From: Mycobacterium colombiense CECT 3035 | GTDB lineage: Bacteria; Actinomycetota; Actinomycetes; Mycobacteriales; Mycobacteriaceae | Direction: 5' to 3' | Assembly: GCF_002105755.1 (NCBI RefSeq) | Contig: NZ_CP020821.1 | Coordinates: 1,674,001 to 1,738,000, forward strand | DNA: 64,000 nucleotides | Part shown: positions 51,964 to 63,866 of the stretch, piece after piece | Numbering within the stretch: position 1 is the stretch's first letter | How the letters are laid out: each line of letters opens with the position of its first letter | Notes under the pieces: model-generated | The model's input: only the letters and a program-made list of their open reading frames with translations | Databases searched by the model: none | Told to the model about the DNA's origin: nothing | Position numbers and translations under genes: made by a program

Positions 51964-53094
51964 TCAGCCGAGCAGCGCGCCCAACCGCGCCGCGAGGGTG
52001 TCCCAGCGCCACTGGGCCGTCACCCAGTCGCGCCCGGCCGCGCCCATCGCGGCGGCCCGGTCGCGATCGGTCAGCAGGCCGGCGACGGCGTCGACGATCT
52101 CGCCCACCTCTCGGCCGTCGACAACCAGCCCGGTCTTGTTGTGCTGCACCGTTTCCGGGGCTCCCCCCGACCTGCCGGCGACGACCGGCACGCCGGTCGC
52201 CGACGCCTCCAGGAACACGATGCCCAGCCCCTCGACGTCCAGCCCCGCGCCGCGGGTGCGGCAGGGCATCGCGAACACGTCGGCCAGCGCGTGATGCGTG
52301 GGTAGCTCCGCGGCCGGCACGCCGCCGGTGAAGGTGACATCGTCGGCCGCCCCGCACTCGCGGGCCAGCGCGCGCAACGAATCCTCATAGGGGCCGCCGC
52401 CGACGATGACCAGGGCGGCGCCGTCGACGCGTCGCCGGATCGACGGCAGGGCCTTGATGAGCATGTCCTGGCCTTTGCGCGGCACCAGCCGGGACACGCA
52501 CACCACCGTGGGCCGCTCCCCCAACCCGTAGCGGTCGCGCAACCGCGCCCGGCCCGCCGGATCGGGCCGGAACCGGTCGATGTCCACCCCGGAGGGCAGG
52601 TATTCCAGCGACGCCCTGGGGCCGAAGGCCGGCGCGAAACGGGACCGGGTGTAGCGGCTGACGAACGTGACCACGTCGGTGTCGTCGCCGATGCGGCGCA
52701 ACACCGAGCGCGCGACCGGGAGCATCGACCAGCCGACCTCGTGGCCGTGGGTGCTGGCCAGCACCCGGCTCGCCCCGGCCCCGCGGGCGCGCTGGGCCAG
52801 CAGCGCCAGCGGCGCGGCCGCCCCGAACCAGACGGTGTCGATGCCCTCCTCGGCGATCAGCCGCCGCATCCGGGTGTCGACCGCCGGGACGGGCAGCATC
52901 AACGTGCCGGGGTGGCGCACCACCCGATAGCGGGCGGCCGCGTCGTAAGCCTCGGCGCCCTTCCAGTGCGGCGCGTACACCGTCACCGAATGCGGCCCGG
53001 CGTCGACCAGCCGGTCGACGAACTCACCGAGGTACGACTGGATGCCGCCCCGGCGGGGCGGAAAGTCGTTGGTTACCAGCAGGACCCGACTCAC
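51964..53094 (-). CDS. pimB: PIM mannosyltransferase PimB'
   Basis: GT4 enzyme that adds the second mannose to phosphatidylinositol mannoside (Ac)PIM1, using GDP-mannose at the cytosolic face. The N-terminal domain starts SRVLLVTNDFPPRRGGIQSY; the GDP-mannose domain has SRLVPRKGQDMLIKAL, VGGGPYEDSLRALA and CRTRGAGLDVEGLGIVFLEA (the EGLGIVFLE motif). 376 residues from GTG 53094, matching Mtb Rv2188c. Together with mptA and mptC it links the window to lipoarabinomannan synthesis. Confidence 0.93.
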   Translation of the reverse strand: MSRVLLVTNDFPPRRGGIQSYLGEFVDRLVDAGPHSVTVYAPHWKGAEAYDAAARYRVVRHPGTLMLPVPAVDTRMRRLIAEEGIDTVWFGAAAPLALLAQRARGAGASRVLASTHGHEVGWSMLPVARSVLRRIGDDTDVVTFVSRYTRSRFAPAFGPRASLEYLPSGVDIDRFRPDPAGRARLRDRYGLGERPTVVCVSRLVPRKGQDMLIKALPSIRRRVDGAALVIVGGGPYEDSLRALARECGAADDVTFTGGVPAAELPTHHALADVFAMPCRTRGAGLDVEGLGIVFLEASATGVPVVAGRSGGAPETVQHNKTGLVVDGREVGEIVDAVAGLLTDRDRAAAMGAAGRDWVTAQWRWDTLAARLGALLG

Positions 53095-53158
53095 CTGCGT
53101 CAGGCTAGCTTGGCGACGATGCCGACCCCGCACACGGCCCGAGCCGGGCGAGCCGGGC

Positions 53159-53968
53159 CTAGTGGGTCAGCCACTGCTGCCAGTGCGTGAGCAGGCCCGC
53201 CGGGCTGGCGCCCAGCACGTCCTGGCCGGCGGCGGCCATGTCGGCGTGCCGGATGCCGCAGGTGGCCAGGTAGAGGTCGCGCAATTTGGGCGGTCCGAAG
53301 GTGTCGGCGACGAAGCGGGCGAACCACCACGCGCGGTCGTAGGCCAGCGAGCGCTGCGCCCCGGGCACGTCCAGGTCGGCGTCGGTGGGCAGCGCCATGG
53401 GCAACAACGTGTCGGTGGGCACCCGCGCGGGTGGGCGGCCGACGAAGTCGGCCACCCCCTCGGTGAGCCAGCGGGGCGCGTCCGCGACGGTGTCGGCACG
53501 CGCGGCGTAGTGAAAAAGCTCGTGGGCCAACACGATTCGCAGCGATGCGGCGCTCATCTTGGCCGCGCCCGGCGCGAACACGATCCGCTGGCCGACGGCA
53601 ACCCGGCGAACGGGATCGACGCGGTCGACGACCGTCACCGCCGCGATGTCGGCCCACTGGGAGGCCGGTCCGCCGCCGGCGGCGGCGCGGAACTCCTCGT
53701 CGGTGCCGGCCGCGACCACCGAGATCTCGCGCGGCCAGTCGACGCCCCAGAACGACTCCACCGCGGCGATCGCCGCGCCCATGGTCGAGGCCACCCTGGA
53801 CAGCAGCCGGTCGCTGGCGGCCCCGCCGAGGCCCAGCAGCCGGACGGTGCGGTCACCGACGGTGATCGACTTCGTCGACGCATTGACTTGGCTGCGGGCG
53901 GGCGTGACCAGCTGGGCGGGCCGGATCCGGCTCTCGCGCACGGCGTCGAACGGTACGGCCGCGGCCAC
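53159..53968 (-). CDS. HExxH metallopeptidase-like protein (Rv2189c-like)
   Basis: A gluzincin-type zinc protease: LAHELFHYAARA (His149, Glu150, His153) followed 17 residues later by WLTEGVADFVG (Glu170, third ligand). 269 residues from GTG 53968. In the same frame just upstream lies a basic cluster and hydrophobic stretch (RRLPILLAWVFVVELLVAAA) that looks like a signal anchor, but no ATG/GTG/TTG start is found before it; the first codon of that region reads GTT. The real start, and whether the protein is exported, are open. It follows the NlpC/P60 gene, suggesting envelope work. Confidence 0.78.
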   Translation of the reverse strand: MAAAVPFDAVRESRIRPAQLVTPARSQVNASTKSITVGDRTVRLLGLGGAASDRLLSRVASTMGAAIAAVESFWGVDWPREISVVAAGTDEEFRAAAGGGPASQWADIAAVTVVDRVDPVRRVAVGQRIVFAPGAAKMSAASLRIVLAHELFHYAARADTVADAPRWLTEGVADFVGRPPARVPTDTLLPMALPTDADLDVPGAQRSLAYDRAWWFARFVADTFGPPKLRDLYLATCGIRHADMAAAGQDVLGASPAGLLTHWQQWLTH

Positions 53969-54035
53969 CAGCAGCTCGACGACGAATACCCAGGCCAGCA
54001 GTATCGGGAGCCGCCGGCGCCGCGGTCGAGGGTCT

Positions 54036-55172
54036 CTAGTAACGGCGCGCGTCGTAGATCGGGCCGCCGGCGCTCATCGGCGCCACCCGGACCGGCACGC
54101 CGTAGGTGGACGAGTGGATCATCATGCCGTCACCGATGTAGATGCCGGTGTGCGAGGCGTCGGAGTAGAAGGTGAGCACGTCGCCGGGCTGCAGATCTCC
54201 CAGCGAGACGGGCTGGCCACCGTGGGCCAGCGCCTGGCTGGAGTGCGGCAGCGAGATGCCGGCCTGCTGGAACGCCCACATCACCAGGCCGGAGCAGTCG
54301 AACCCGCCGGGCGCGGAGCCACCCCATACATAGGGCGACCCGACCTGGGTCAGCGCGGCCTGCACGACGGTGGCGCGGTCACCGCCGCCGACCCCGCCGG
54401 GCGCCATGCCGGGCAATCCGGGCATTCCGCCAGCGGGCGGCGCCTCGCCCGGCGCCTGCGCGGGAGGCGCGCCCGGGGGCAACGCTTCCGGTGCCGGTGC
54501 GCCGGGAGGCGGCGCGGGATTGGCCAGCGCGGTGCGCTGGTCTGCGGTCAAAGAAAGGTATTGCGACTTGACGACCGCGATCTGCACCTGCAGCTGGCTC
54601 TGTTTTGACTGCAGGCTCGCCCGGACCGCGGCGGCCTGCTCGGCTGCGCTCTTGGCGTCGGCGGCGGACTTGGCGGATTCCCGCTCGGCCTTGGCGGCCT
54701 GCTCCCCGGCGATCCGGTAGCTCTTCATCTGGCTGGCCATCTGCGTGGCCATCACCCGCTGCACCGCCAGCTTGTCGATCAGGCCCTGCGGCGAGCCCGC
54801 GGTCAGGATGGCCTCCATGCCGTCGACGCGACCGCCCATGTAGGTCGCGGCGGCCAGCTTGTTGACCGAGTCCTGGTACGACGACAGGTGCGCCTTGGCC
54901 GCATCGACCGCGGCCTGGTCGTCGGTGTGCTTCTTGTCCGCGGCGCGCTGGGCGGCCAGCTTGTCGTTCAGATCGAGCTGCGCGCTGTGCATCGCCTCGG
55001 TGGTCTGCTCGGCCTGCCGGGACAGTTGGTTGAGTTTTGCCGTGGCGTCTTCGGCCGGGTCGGCCCACACGGGGGCGGTCATGACGCCGGAGAAGATCGC
55101 GAAGCCAGCTAGTGCCCCTATGGCCGAACGTGTCAGGACACGCGCAACCGGGTACCTAGAGTCAAGCCTCAA
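54036..55172 (-). CDS. NlpC/P60 peptidoglycan hydrolase (Rv2190c-like)
   Basis: A secreted D,L-endopeptidase. Signal peptide (VLTRSAIGALAGFAIFSGVM), a coiled-coil region (ATAKLNQLSRQAEQTTEAMH to about residue 210), a Pro/Ala/Gly linker, then the NlpC/P60 domain with catalytic GGFDCSGLVMWAF (Cys about 292), DASHTGIYIGDG (His) and HSSTYGVPV. 378 residues. The TTG start at 55172 has AAGGAAG six bases upstream. A 22-bp palindrome lies in the leader. Mtb Rv2190c is tied to cell-wall integrity. Confidence 0.94.
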   Translation of the reverse strand: MRLDSRYPVARVLTRSAIGALAGFAIFSGVMTAPVWADPAEDATAKLNQLSRQAEQTTEAMHSAQLDLNDKLAAQRAADKKHTDDQAAVDAAKAHLSSYQDSVNKLAAATYMGGRVDGMEAILTAGSPQGLIDKLAVQRVMATQMASQMKSYRIAGEQAAKAERESAKSAADAKSAAEQAAAVRASLQSKQSQLQVQIAVVKSQYLSLTADQRTALANPAPPPGAPAPEALPPGAPPAQAPGEAPPAGGMPGLPGMAPGGVGGGDRATVVQAALTQVGSPYVWGGSAPGGFDCSGLVMWAFQQAGISLPHSSQALAHGGQPVSLGDLQPGDVLTFYSDASHTGIYIGDGMMIHSSTYGVPVRVAPMSAGGPIYDARRY

Positions 55173-55194
55173 GATTTGCTTCCTTAAACGGCCA

Positions 55195-55216
55195 TCGACG
55201 ACCGATCGGTCGTCGA
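55195..55216. promoter_or_regulatory. 22-bp perfect palindrome in the leader of the NlpC/P60 gene
   Basis: TCGACGACCGA (55195-55205) is followed directly by its inverse complement, TCGGTCGTCGA (55206-55216), with no loop, ending 23 bases before the TTG start. It could be an operator for a dimeric regulator, or part of an RNA hairpin controlling the ribosome site at 55178-55184. A -35/-10 pair (TTGGAC, TAACCT on the minus strand) lies upstream of it. Confidence 0.7.
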
Positions 55217-55353
55217 GCTGGTTCAGGTCTCAAACAGGTTACGAAACGATATCGGCGTTTGTCCAAAGCGAGCGGTTAAGAAATTAGAAAGAATCCTGTC
55301 ATTTCTATGTGAATCGTTTCGTGTGGCCCGAGGACCTTTGTGGGACAAGGCAA

Positions 55354-55608
55354 TTAGGCTACACCAGAACCTCGATCGCGACGAATCGGGACGAGGCGAA
55401 GCCGCGGCGCCAAGCCAACCTCGGCGAGAACTTCTAATGCCGCCCGTTCATCTTGCAATAAAGTATCCGGGACCCCGAGTATCACGCTGACGACACAGTC
55501 GCGGCAGCCGGGGCCGCGCACCGCGCACTCGTCGCAGTCGATCACCACCGGTGTCCCCGGCTCGGGCGGCGTCATGCCGACGTCGGTAGGTCCAGTTCGT
55601 GCTGCCAT
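55354..55608 (-). CDS. Small Cys-rich actinobacterial protein
   Basis: An 84-residue protein from ATG 55608 (MAARTGPTDVGMTPPEPG), with AGAGGAC eight bases upstream. The core VIDCDECAVRGPGCRDCVVS contains four cysteines (CxxC and C..C) likely to bind metal, followed by VILGVPDTLLQDERAALEVL. Similar small proteins are conserved across actinobacteria. No function known. The frame starting 55773 is longer but overlaps the promoter side of the divergent gene. Confidence 0.75.
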   Translation of the reverse strand: MAARTGPTDVGMTPPEPGTPVVIDCDECAVRGPGCRDCVVSVILGVPDTLLQDERAALEVLAEVGLAPRLRLVPIRRDRGSGVA

Positions 55609-57547
55609 CGGGATCGGTCCTCTCACTTCGGCTCCGGCAACTAGGTGGACGAACATCAACGCCGGACTGCCCGAACGGTAACCGCGGGCACCGACAGGTA
55701 CCGCCGCCCGCATTCCGGCCGCCGCGCCCGGCGTGGGAGCCCCACGGGTGTCGGTCGCCGGCCTTAACGTCACCGCCGTGACTTCCCGGGGCGCGACTCA
55801 GCTGAGCTTCGCCGACGTGGGGTCACCGTTCACCCCCGACGAGCTCTCGCTGCGCGAGACCACCTTCGTGGTGGTCGACCTGGAGACCACCGGCGGGCGC
55901 ACCAAGGGCACCGCGGGCGCGGTTCCCGACGCCATCACCGAAATCGGGGCGGTCAAGGTGCGCGGCGGCGTGGTGCTCGGCGAGTTCGCCACCCTGGTGG
56001 ACCCGCAGCGCAGCATCCCGCCGCAGATCGTGCAGCTGACCGGCATCACCACCGCGATGATCTCCGACGCACCGACCATCGACGCCGTGCTGCCGATGTT
56101 CCTGGAGTTCGCCGGCTTGGACCTCGGCACGGTGCTCGTCGCGCACAACGCCGGGTTCGACGTCGGCTTCCTGCGCGCCGCCGCGCAGCAGTGCGACATC
56201 GCCTGGCCGCGGCCGCAGGTGCTGTGCACGGTCCGGCTGGCCCGCCGGGTGCTCAGCCGCGAGGAGGCCCCCAGCGTGCGGCTGGCGTCGCTGGCGCGGC
56301 TGTTCGCCGTCGCCACCCAGCCCACCCACCGCGCCCTGGACGACGCGCGCGCCACCGTCGACGTCCTGCACGCCCTCATCGAGCGGGTGGGCAACCAGGG
56401 CGTGCACACCTATGCCGACCTGCGCTCCTACCTGCCCGACGTGACACCGACCCAGCGCCGCAAGCGGGTGCTCGCCGAGGGCCTGCCGCGCCGGCCGGGC
56501 GTGTACCTGTTCCGCGGTCCCTCGGGCGAGGTGCTCTACGTCGGCACCGCCGTCGACCTGCGACGACGGGTCAGCCAGTACTTCACCGGCGCCGATCCCC
56601 GGGGCCGGATGAAGGAGATGGTCGCGCTGGCCGGCGCGGTCGACCACGTCGAGTGCGCCCACGCGCTGGAGGCCGGCGTACGCGAGCTGCGGCTGCTGGC
56701 CGCGCACGCCCCGCCGTACAACCGCCGGTCGAAGTTCCCGCGCCGCTGGTGGTGGGTGGCGCTGACCGACGAGGCCTTTCCCCGCCTCGCGGTGGTGCGG
56801 GCGCCGCGGCACGACCGCGCCGTCGGCCCGTTCCGGTCCCGCGCCGACGCCGCCGACACGGCCGCGCTGCTGGCGCGGTTCACCGGATTACGCACCTGCA
56901 CCAACCGGCTGGGCCGCTCGGCGCTGCACGGGCCGCTGTGCGCCGAGGCGGAGGTGTCGCCGTGCCCGGCCGAGCGCGGTGTCACCGCCACCCAGTACGC
57001 CGCCGCCGTGGCGCGGGTCGCGGCGCTGGTCGACGGCGCGGACAACGACGCGCTGAGATCGGCCGTGGATCAGGTCGGTGCGCTCGCCCAGCGGCATCAC
57101 TTCGAGAGCGCCGCCCGCCTGCGCGACCGCATCGTCACCACGGTCGAGACGCTGTGGCGCGGCCAGCGGCTGCGCGCCCTGGCCGCGCTGCCCGAGCTGA
57201 TCGCCGCCGCACCCGACGCCGAGGGGGGCTATCACCTGGCGGTCATCCGCCACGGTCAGCTGGCCGCAGCCGGCAGCGCCCGGCGCGGGGTGCCGCCAAT
57301 GCCGGTCGTCGACGCGATTGTTGCTGGGGCACAAGCGATTCTGCCCACGCCCGCGCCGCTGGGCGGCGCGCTGGTCGAGGAGACCGCGCTCATCGTGCGC
57401 TGGTTGACCGCCCCCGGGGTCCGCATCGTCCGGGTCGCCGAGGACGGCTGGGCTTCCCCGCTGCGGTCGGCGGGCGCCTGGTCGGCGTGGGCCGCGACGG
57501 CGCGCTCGGCACGACTGGCCGCCGAACAGGTTTCGGCGCAGGGGTTG

Positions 57548-59389
<1,842 letters not shown>

Positions 59390-59418
59390 GCAGGCGCTGG
59401 ACGAACAGGAGTGCTCGG

Positions 59419-60276
59419 TTGAAGAAACTGGGATCTACCCGATCCGGTGCGGCCAAGCCGCCACAGGGGCAGCGTGACCGGTCGCGACGGCGCCTGCGCC
59501 GCCGGCTGTCCGGCGGTCTGCTGCTGCTGATCGCGCTGACCATCGCCGGCGGCCTGGCCGCCATCCTGACCCCCCGGCCGCAGGTCGCCGTCGCCGACGA
59601 GTCCAACTCGGCGCTGCTGCGCACCGGCAAGCAGCTGTTCGACACCTCGTGCGTGTCGTGCCACGGCGCCAACCTGCAGGGTGTCCCCGACCGCGGGCCG
59701 AGCCTGATCGGCGTCGGCGAGGAGGCCGTCTACTTCCAGGTGTCGACGGGCCGGATGCCGGCGATGACCGGCGAGGCGCAGGCGCCGCGCAAGGAACCGA
59801 TCTTCGACGAGGGCCAGGTCGACGCGCTGGGCGCCTACGTCCAGGCCAACGGCGGCGGCCCGACCACGGTGCGCAACCCGGACGGCAGCCTGGCGATGCG
59901 CTCGCTGCGCGGCGAGGACCTGGGCCGTGGTGGCGACCTGTTCCGGCTGAACTGCTCCTCTTGCCACAACTTCACCGGTAAGGGCGGGGCCTTGTCGTCC
60001 GGCAAGTTCGCGCCGGACCTGGAGCCCGCCAACGAGCAGCAGATCCTGGCGGCCATGCGGACCGGTCCGCAGAACATGCCGAAGTTCTCCGACCGTCAGC
60101 TGTCGTTCGAGGCCAAGAAGGACATCATCGGCTACATCAAGGCGGTGACCGAGGAGCGCCAGCCGGGCGGTTACGGCCTGGGCGGATTCGGTCCCGCACC
60201 CGAGGGCATGGCCGCCTGGATCATCGGGATGGTCGCGGCCATCGGGCTGGCACTGTGGATTGGGGCACGAGCATGA
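59419..60276 (+). CDS. qcrC: Diheme cytochrome c subunit QcrC
   Basis: Di-heme cytochrome cc of the actinobacterial bc1 complex, replacing a soluble cytochrome c. 285 residues. Two CXXCH sites: CVSCHG (about 78-83) and CSSCHN (about 179-184), each with a downstream Met ligand region ([15 protein letters not shown]). N-terminal helix [16 protein letters not shown] and C-terminal helix [17 protein letters not shown] anchor it. TTG 59419 has AGGAG seven bases upstream, and is preferred to the ATG at 59386 that overlaps ctaE. The stop overlaps qcrA. Confidence 0.96.
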   Translation: MKKLGSTRSGAAKPPQGQRDRSRRRLRRRLSGGLLLLIALTIAGGLAAILTPRPQVAVADESNSALLRTGKQLFDTSCVSCHGANLQGVPDRGPSLIGVGEEAVYFQVSTGRMPAMTGEAQAPRKEPIFDEGQVDALGAYVQANGGGPTTVRNPDGSLAMRSLRGEDLGRGGDLFRLNCSSCHNFTGKGGALSSGKFAPDLEPANEQQILAAMRTGPQNMPKFSDRQLSFEAKKDIIGYIKAVTEERQPGGYGLGGFGPAPEGMAAWIIGMVAAIGLALWIGARA

Positions 60277-61484
60277 GCGATCAGGACGTTCGCGGCTCTG
60301 ACACCGGCGGAAACCCGCACGGCACCGGCGAGAGGGAACCCGACGACGCGGCGCTGGCCGCCATGTCACAGCAGGAACTGGTGGCGCTGGGCGGCAAGCT
60401 GGACGGCGTCGACACGGTGTTCAAGGAACCCCGCTGGCCGATCGAGGGCACCAAAGCCGAAAAGCGCGCCGAGCGTGGCGTCGCCCTCTGGCTTTTGCTG
60501 GGCGGCTTCTTCGGGCTGGCGCTGCTGCTGATCTTCTTGTTCTGGCCCTGGGAGTACAAGCCCAAGGAGAGCGCCGGAAGCTTCCTCTACGACCTGACCA
60601 CCCCGCTGTACGGTCTGACCTTCGGGATGGCGATCCTGTCGATCGGAATCGGCGTCATCCTCTACCAGAAACGCTTTATCCCCGAAGAGATTTCGATTCA
60701 GGACCGGCACGACGGCGCCTCGCGCGACGTCGACCGCAAGACGGTGGTGGCCAACCTGGCCGACGCCTATCAGGGGTCGACGGTCGGGCGGCGCAAGCTG
60801 ATCGGCCTGTCGCTGGGAATGGGGCTGGGCGCCTTTGGTCTGTCCACCCTGGTCGCGTTTGCCGGCGGGTTGATCAAAAACCCGTGGAAGCCGGTCGTGC
60901 CCACCGCCGACGGCAAGAAGGCCGTGCTGTGGACCTCCGGGTGGAGCCCGCGCTACCACGGCGAGACCATCTTCCTGGCGCGCGCCACCGGCTCCGCCTC
61001 CACGTCGCCGTTCGTCAAGATGCGCCCCGAGGACCTCGACGCCGGCGGCATGGAAACCGTCTTCCCGTGGCGGGAGTCCGACGGCGACGGCACCACACCG
61101 GAATCGCAGGAAAAGCTGCGGGCCATCAACCAGGGTGTGCGAAACCCCGTGATGCTCATCCGTGTTCGGCCCACCGACATGAACCGTGTGGTCAAGCGGC
61201 AGGGCCAGGAGAGCTTCAACTTCGGCGAGTTCTTCGCCTACACCAAGGTCTGCTCGCACCTGGGTTGCCCCGCCTCGCTGTACGAGGAGCAGTCCTACCG
61301 GATCTTGTGCCCATGCCACCAGTCGCAGTTCGACGCGCTGCACTTCGCCAAGCCGATTTTCGGGCCGGCCGCGCGTGCGTTGGCGCAACTGCCGATCACC
61401 ATCGACTCCAACGGGTATCTGGTCGCCAACGGTGACTTCGTCGAGCCCGTCGGACCGGCATTCTGGGAGAGGACGACGACATGA
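60273..61484 (+). CDS. qcrA: Rieske iron-sulfur subunit QcrA
   Basis: Iron-sulfur subunit of the bc1 complex. About 403 residues with three membrane helices (the actinobacterial form): [38 protein letters not shown] and [20 protein letters not shown]. The Rieske cluster ligands are CSHLGC (about 327) and CPCHQSQFD (about 346-349). Start ATG 60273 overlaps the qcrC TGA (ATGA), and its own TGA overlaps qcrB. Confidence 0.96.
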   Translation: MSDQDVRGSDTGGNPHGTGEREPDDAALAAMSQQELVALGGKLDGVDTVFKEPRWPIEGTKAEKRAERGVALWLLLGGFFGLALLLIFLFWPWEYKPKESAGSFLYDLTTPLYGLTFGMAILSIGIGVILYQKRFIPEEISIQDRHDGASRDVDRKTVVANLADAYQGSTVGRRKLIGLSLGMGLGAFGLSTLVAFAGGLIKNPWKPVVPTADGKKAVLWTSGWSPRYHGETIFLARATGSASTSPFVKMRPEDLDAGGMETVFPWRESDGDGTTPESQEKLRAINQGVRNPVMLIRVRPTDMNRVVKRQGQESFNFGEFFAYTKVCSHLGCPASLYEEQSYRILCPCHQSQFDALHFAKPIFGPAARALAQLPITIDSNGYLVANGDFVEPVGPAFWERTTT

Positions 61485-63181
61485 GTCCGAAATTGAGTCC
61501 CCCGAAGATCGGCGACGTCCTGGCCCGCCAAGGCGAGGACATCGACACGCGCTACCACCCGTCCGCGGCGGTCCGTAGACAGCTCAACAAGGTCTTCCCC
61601 ACCCACTGGTCGTTCCTGCTGGGCGAGATCGCCATGTACAGCTTCATCGTGCTGCTGCTCACCGGCGTGTACCTGACGCTGTTCTTCGATCCCTCCATGG
61701 CGGAGATCACCTACAACGGCGCCTACCAGCCGCTGCGCGGCGTGGACATGTCGAAGGCCTTCGCGTCGACCCTCGACATCTCCTTCGAGGTGCGCGGCGG
61801 ACTGTTCGTCCGTCAGGTCCACCACTGGGCCGCCCTGATCTTCTCCGCGTCGATCATGGTGCACCTGGCCCGCATCTTCTTCACCGGCGCCTTCCGGCGG
61901 CCTCGCGAGGCCAACTGGGTCATCGGTTCGCTGCTGCTGATCCTGGCGATGTTCGAGGGCTACTTCGGCTACTCGCTGCCCGACGACCTGCTGTCCGGCA
62001 TCGGGTTGCGCGCCGCGCTGTCCTCGATCACGTTGGGCATGCCGGTGATCGGCACCTGGCTGCACTGGGCCCTGTTCGGCGGTGACTTCCCCTGCGGTGG
62101 CGTCGGAAACGAATGCGCCACAGCGGGTTACATCATCCCTCGGATGTATTCACTGCACATCCTGCTGCTGCCCGGAATCATCCTGGCGCTGATCGGGCTG
62201 CACCTGGCCATGGTGTGGTTCCAGAAGCACACCCAGTTCCCCGGCCCCGGTCGCACCGAGCACAACGTGGTCGGCGTGCGGGTGATGCCGGTGTTCGCCG
62301 TCAAGTCCGGCGCGTTCTTCGCCGCGATCGTCGGCGTGCTGGGCCTGCTGGGTGGTCTGCTGCAGATCAACCCGATCTGGAACCTGGGGCCCTACAAGCC
62401 ATCTCACGTCTCGGCCGGCTCGCAGCCGGACTTCTACATGATGTGGACCGAGGGTCTGGCCCGTATCTGGCCGCCATGGGAGTTCTACTTCTGGCACCAC
62501 ACCATCCCGGCGGTGGTCTGGGTGGCGCTGATCATGGGCGGGGTGTTCGGCCTGCTGATCGTGTATCCGTTCCTGGAGAAGCGGTTCAGCGGCGACTATG
62601 CGCACCACAACCTGCTGCAGCGCCCGCGCGACGTGCCGGTGCGCACGTCGATCGGTGCGATGGCGATCGCGTTCTACATGCTGCTGACGCTGTGCGCGAT
62701 GAACGACATCATCGCGTTCAAGTTCGACATCTCGCTGAACGCGACGACGTGGATCGGGCGCATCGGCATGGTGATCGTTCCGCCGGTGGTCTACTTCATC
62801 ACCTACCGGTGGTGCATCGGGCTGCAGCGCAGCGACCGCGCGGTGCTCGAGCACGGCATCGAGACCGGCATCATCAAGCGGCTGCCGCACGGCGCCTACG
62901 TCGAGCTGCACCAGCCGCTGGGCCCGGTCGACGACCACGGCCACCCGCTGCCGCTCGAATACCAGGGCGCGCCATTGCCGAAGAAGATGAACAAGCTGGG
63001 TTCGGCCGGATCTCCGGGCCGGGGCAGCTTCCTGTTCGCCGATCCGGCGTCCGAGGACGCGGCGTTGCGCGAGGCCGCGCACGGCTCCGAACAGCGCGCC
63101 CTGACCGCGCTGCGTGAGCACCAGGACGGCCTGAACGGTTCGACGAACGGTTCGACAAACGGCGAGGGCGGCGAGCACTAG
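61481..63181 (+). CDS. qcrB: Cytochrome b subunit QcrB
   Basis: Eight-helix cytochrome b with quinol sites. Heme histidines lie in [20 protein letters not shown] and [21 protein letters not shown]. The Qo-site helix is [20 protein letters not shown]. Thr323 of this protein (in MMWTEG) aligns with Mtb Thr313, the known telacebec/Q203 resistance site, and is wild-type. A 10-residue insertion with two cysteines (CGGVGNEC, residues 205-212) follows GGDFP; I recall Mtb having only GT here. The C-terminal tail is Asn/Gly/Ser repeat-rich. 566 residues. Confidence 0.96.
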   Translation: MSPKLSPPKIGDVLARQGEDIDTRYHPSAAVRRQLNKVFPTHWSFLLGEIAMYSFIVLLLTGVYLTLFFDPSMAEITYNGAYQPLRGVDMSKAFASTLDISFEVRGGLFVRQVHHWAALIFSASIMVHLARIFFTGAFRRPREANWVIGSLLLILAMFEGYFGYSLPDDLLSGIGLRAALSSITLGMPVIGTWLHWALFGGDFPCGGVGNECATAGYIIPRMYSLHILLLPGIILALIGLHLAMVWFQKHTQFPGPGRTEHNVVGVRVMPVFAVKSGAFFAAIVGVLGLLGGLLQINPIWNLGPYKPSHVSAGSQPDFYMMWTEGLARIWPPWEFYFWHHTIPAVVWVALIMGGVFGLLIVYPFLEKRFSGDYAHHNLLQRPRDVPVRTSIGAMAIAFYMLLTLCAMNDIIAFKFDISLNATTWIGRIGMVIVPPVVYFITYRWCIGLQRSDRAVLEHGIETGIIKRLPHGAYVELHQPLGPVDDHGHPLPLEYQGAPLPKKMNKLGSAGSPGRGSFLFADPASEDAALREAAHGSEQRALTALREHQDGLNGSTNGSTNGEGGEH

Positions 63182-63217
63182 CTCGCTGCCCCACCGGTTT
63201 TCGTCGGCGTAACGCCC

Positions 63218-63745
63218 CTACGGCCGGGCGCAGGCCCCTTGCTGCTGGGCGGCGCGCAGGATTGCGGCGGCCGTGACGAACACCCGCTTGCCCATGTCGC
63301 GGGTTTCGACCGGCAGCCCGGCGGCACAGCGCAACACCATCAGGGCCAGCGCGCTGTACGTCGCGTACGGGACGATCAGCAGGTTGACCCGTGCGTCCGC
63401 GCCGACGACCGTGATCACGTGCTGGCGTTTGTGCTCCCAGCCCGGCCAGTTGAAGTCCGGCGGCCGCTGCAACGGTGGCCAGTTGACGTTGATGGAGTCG
63501 ATCCCACCGAGCAAGGGCGTCAGCAGCGCGACCAGGCCGGGCAATTCGTTGGTGATGCGGTCCGCACGGGGCCACCAGGCGCCGTCGATGGTGCGGCCGA
63601 GCTCACAGCCCACCGAGACCCGGATGGGATTGGCGCGCGCTCGCCGTCTGTCCGCGGCATCCACTTGCGGTTTCCCCTCACGGTTGGCGTCCTTCGCCTC
63701 GACTGACCCGGCGAAGGGAGGGATCGCAGTGCCCGCGGCCGTCAT
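63218..63745 (-). CDS. DUF5994 family protein
   Basis: A 175-residue soluble protein of the mycobacterial DUF5994 family: IRVSVGCELGRTIDGAWWPR (about 40-60), LPGLVALLTPLLGGIDSINV, the HVITVVGADARVNLLIVPY strand region and ALALMVLRCAAGLPVET. No catalytic motif known. ATG 63745 is the first ATG; the frame extends to a TTG at 63775. It does not occupy this place in Mtb as far as I recall, where qcrB is followed by Rv2197c. Confidence 0.8.
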   Translation of the reverse strand: MTAAGTAIPPFAGSVEAKDANREGKPQVDAADRRRARANPIRVSVGCELGRTIDGAWWPRADRITNELPGLVALLTPLLGGIDSINVNWPPLQRPPDFNWPGWEHKRQHVITVVGADARVNLLIVPYATYSALALMVLRCAAGLPVETRDMGKRVFVTAAAILRAAQQQGACARP

Positions 63746-63866
63746 CCGCACGGACTGCGGGACGGCCGCCGGCAACGAAACGGCTCGCGCCTGACGCTAC
63801 GCCACCCCCGGCGCACCGGATCGGGCGGCGGGGGCCACGCGCGCCGACCGCGCGCGCCAGCGGCGG

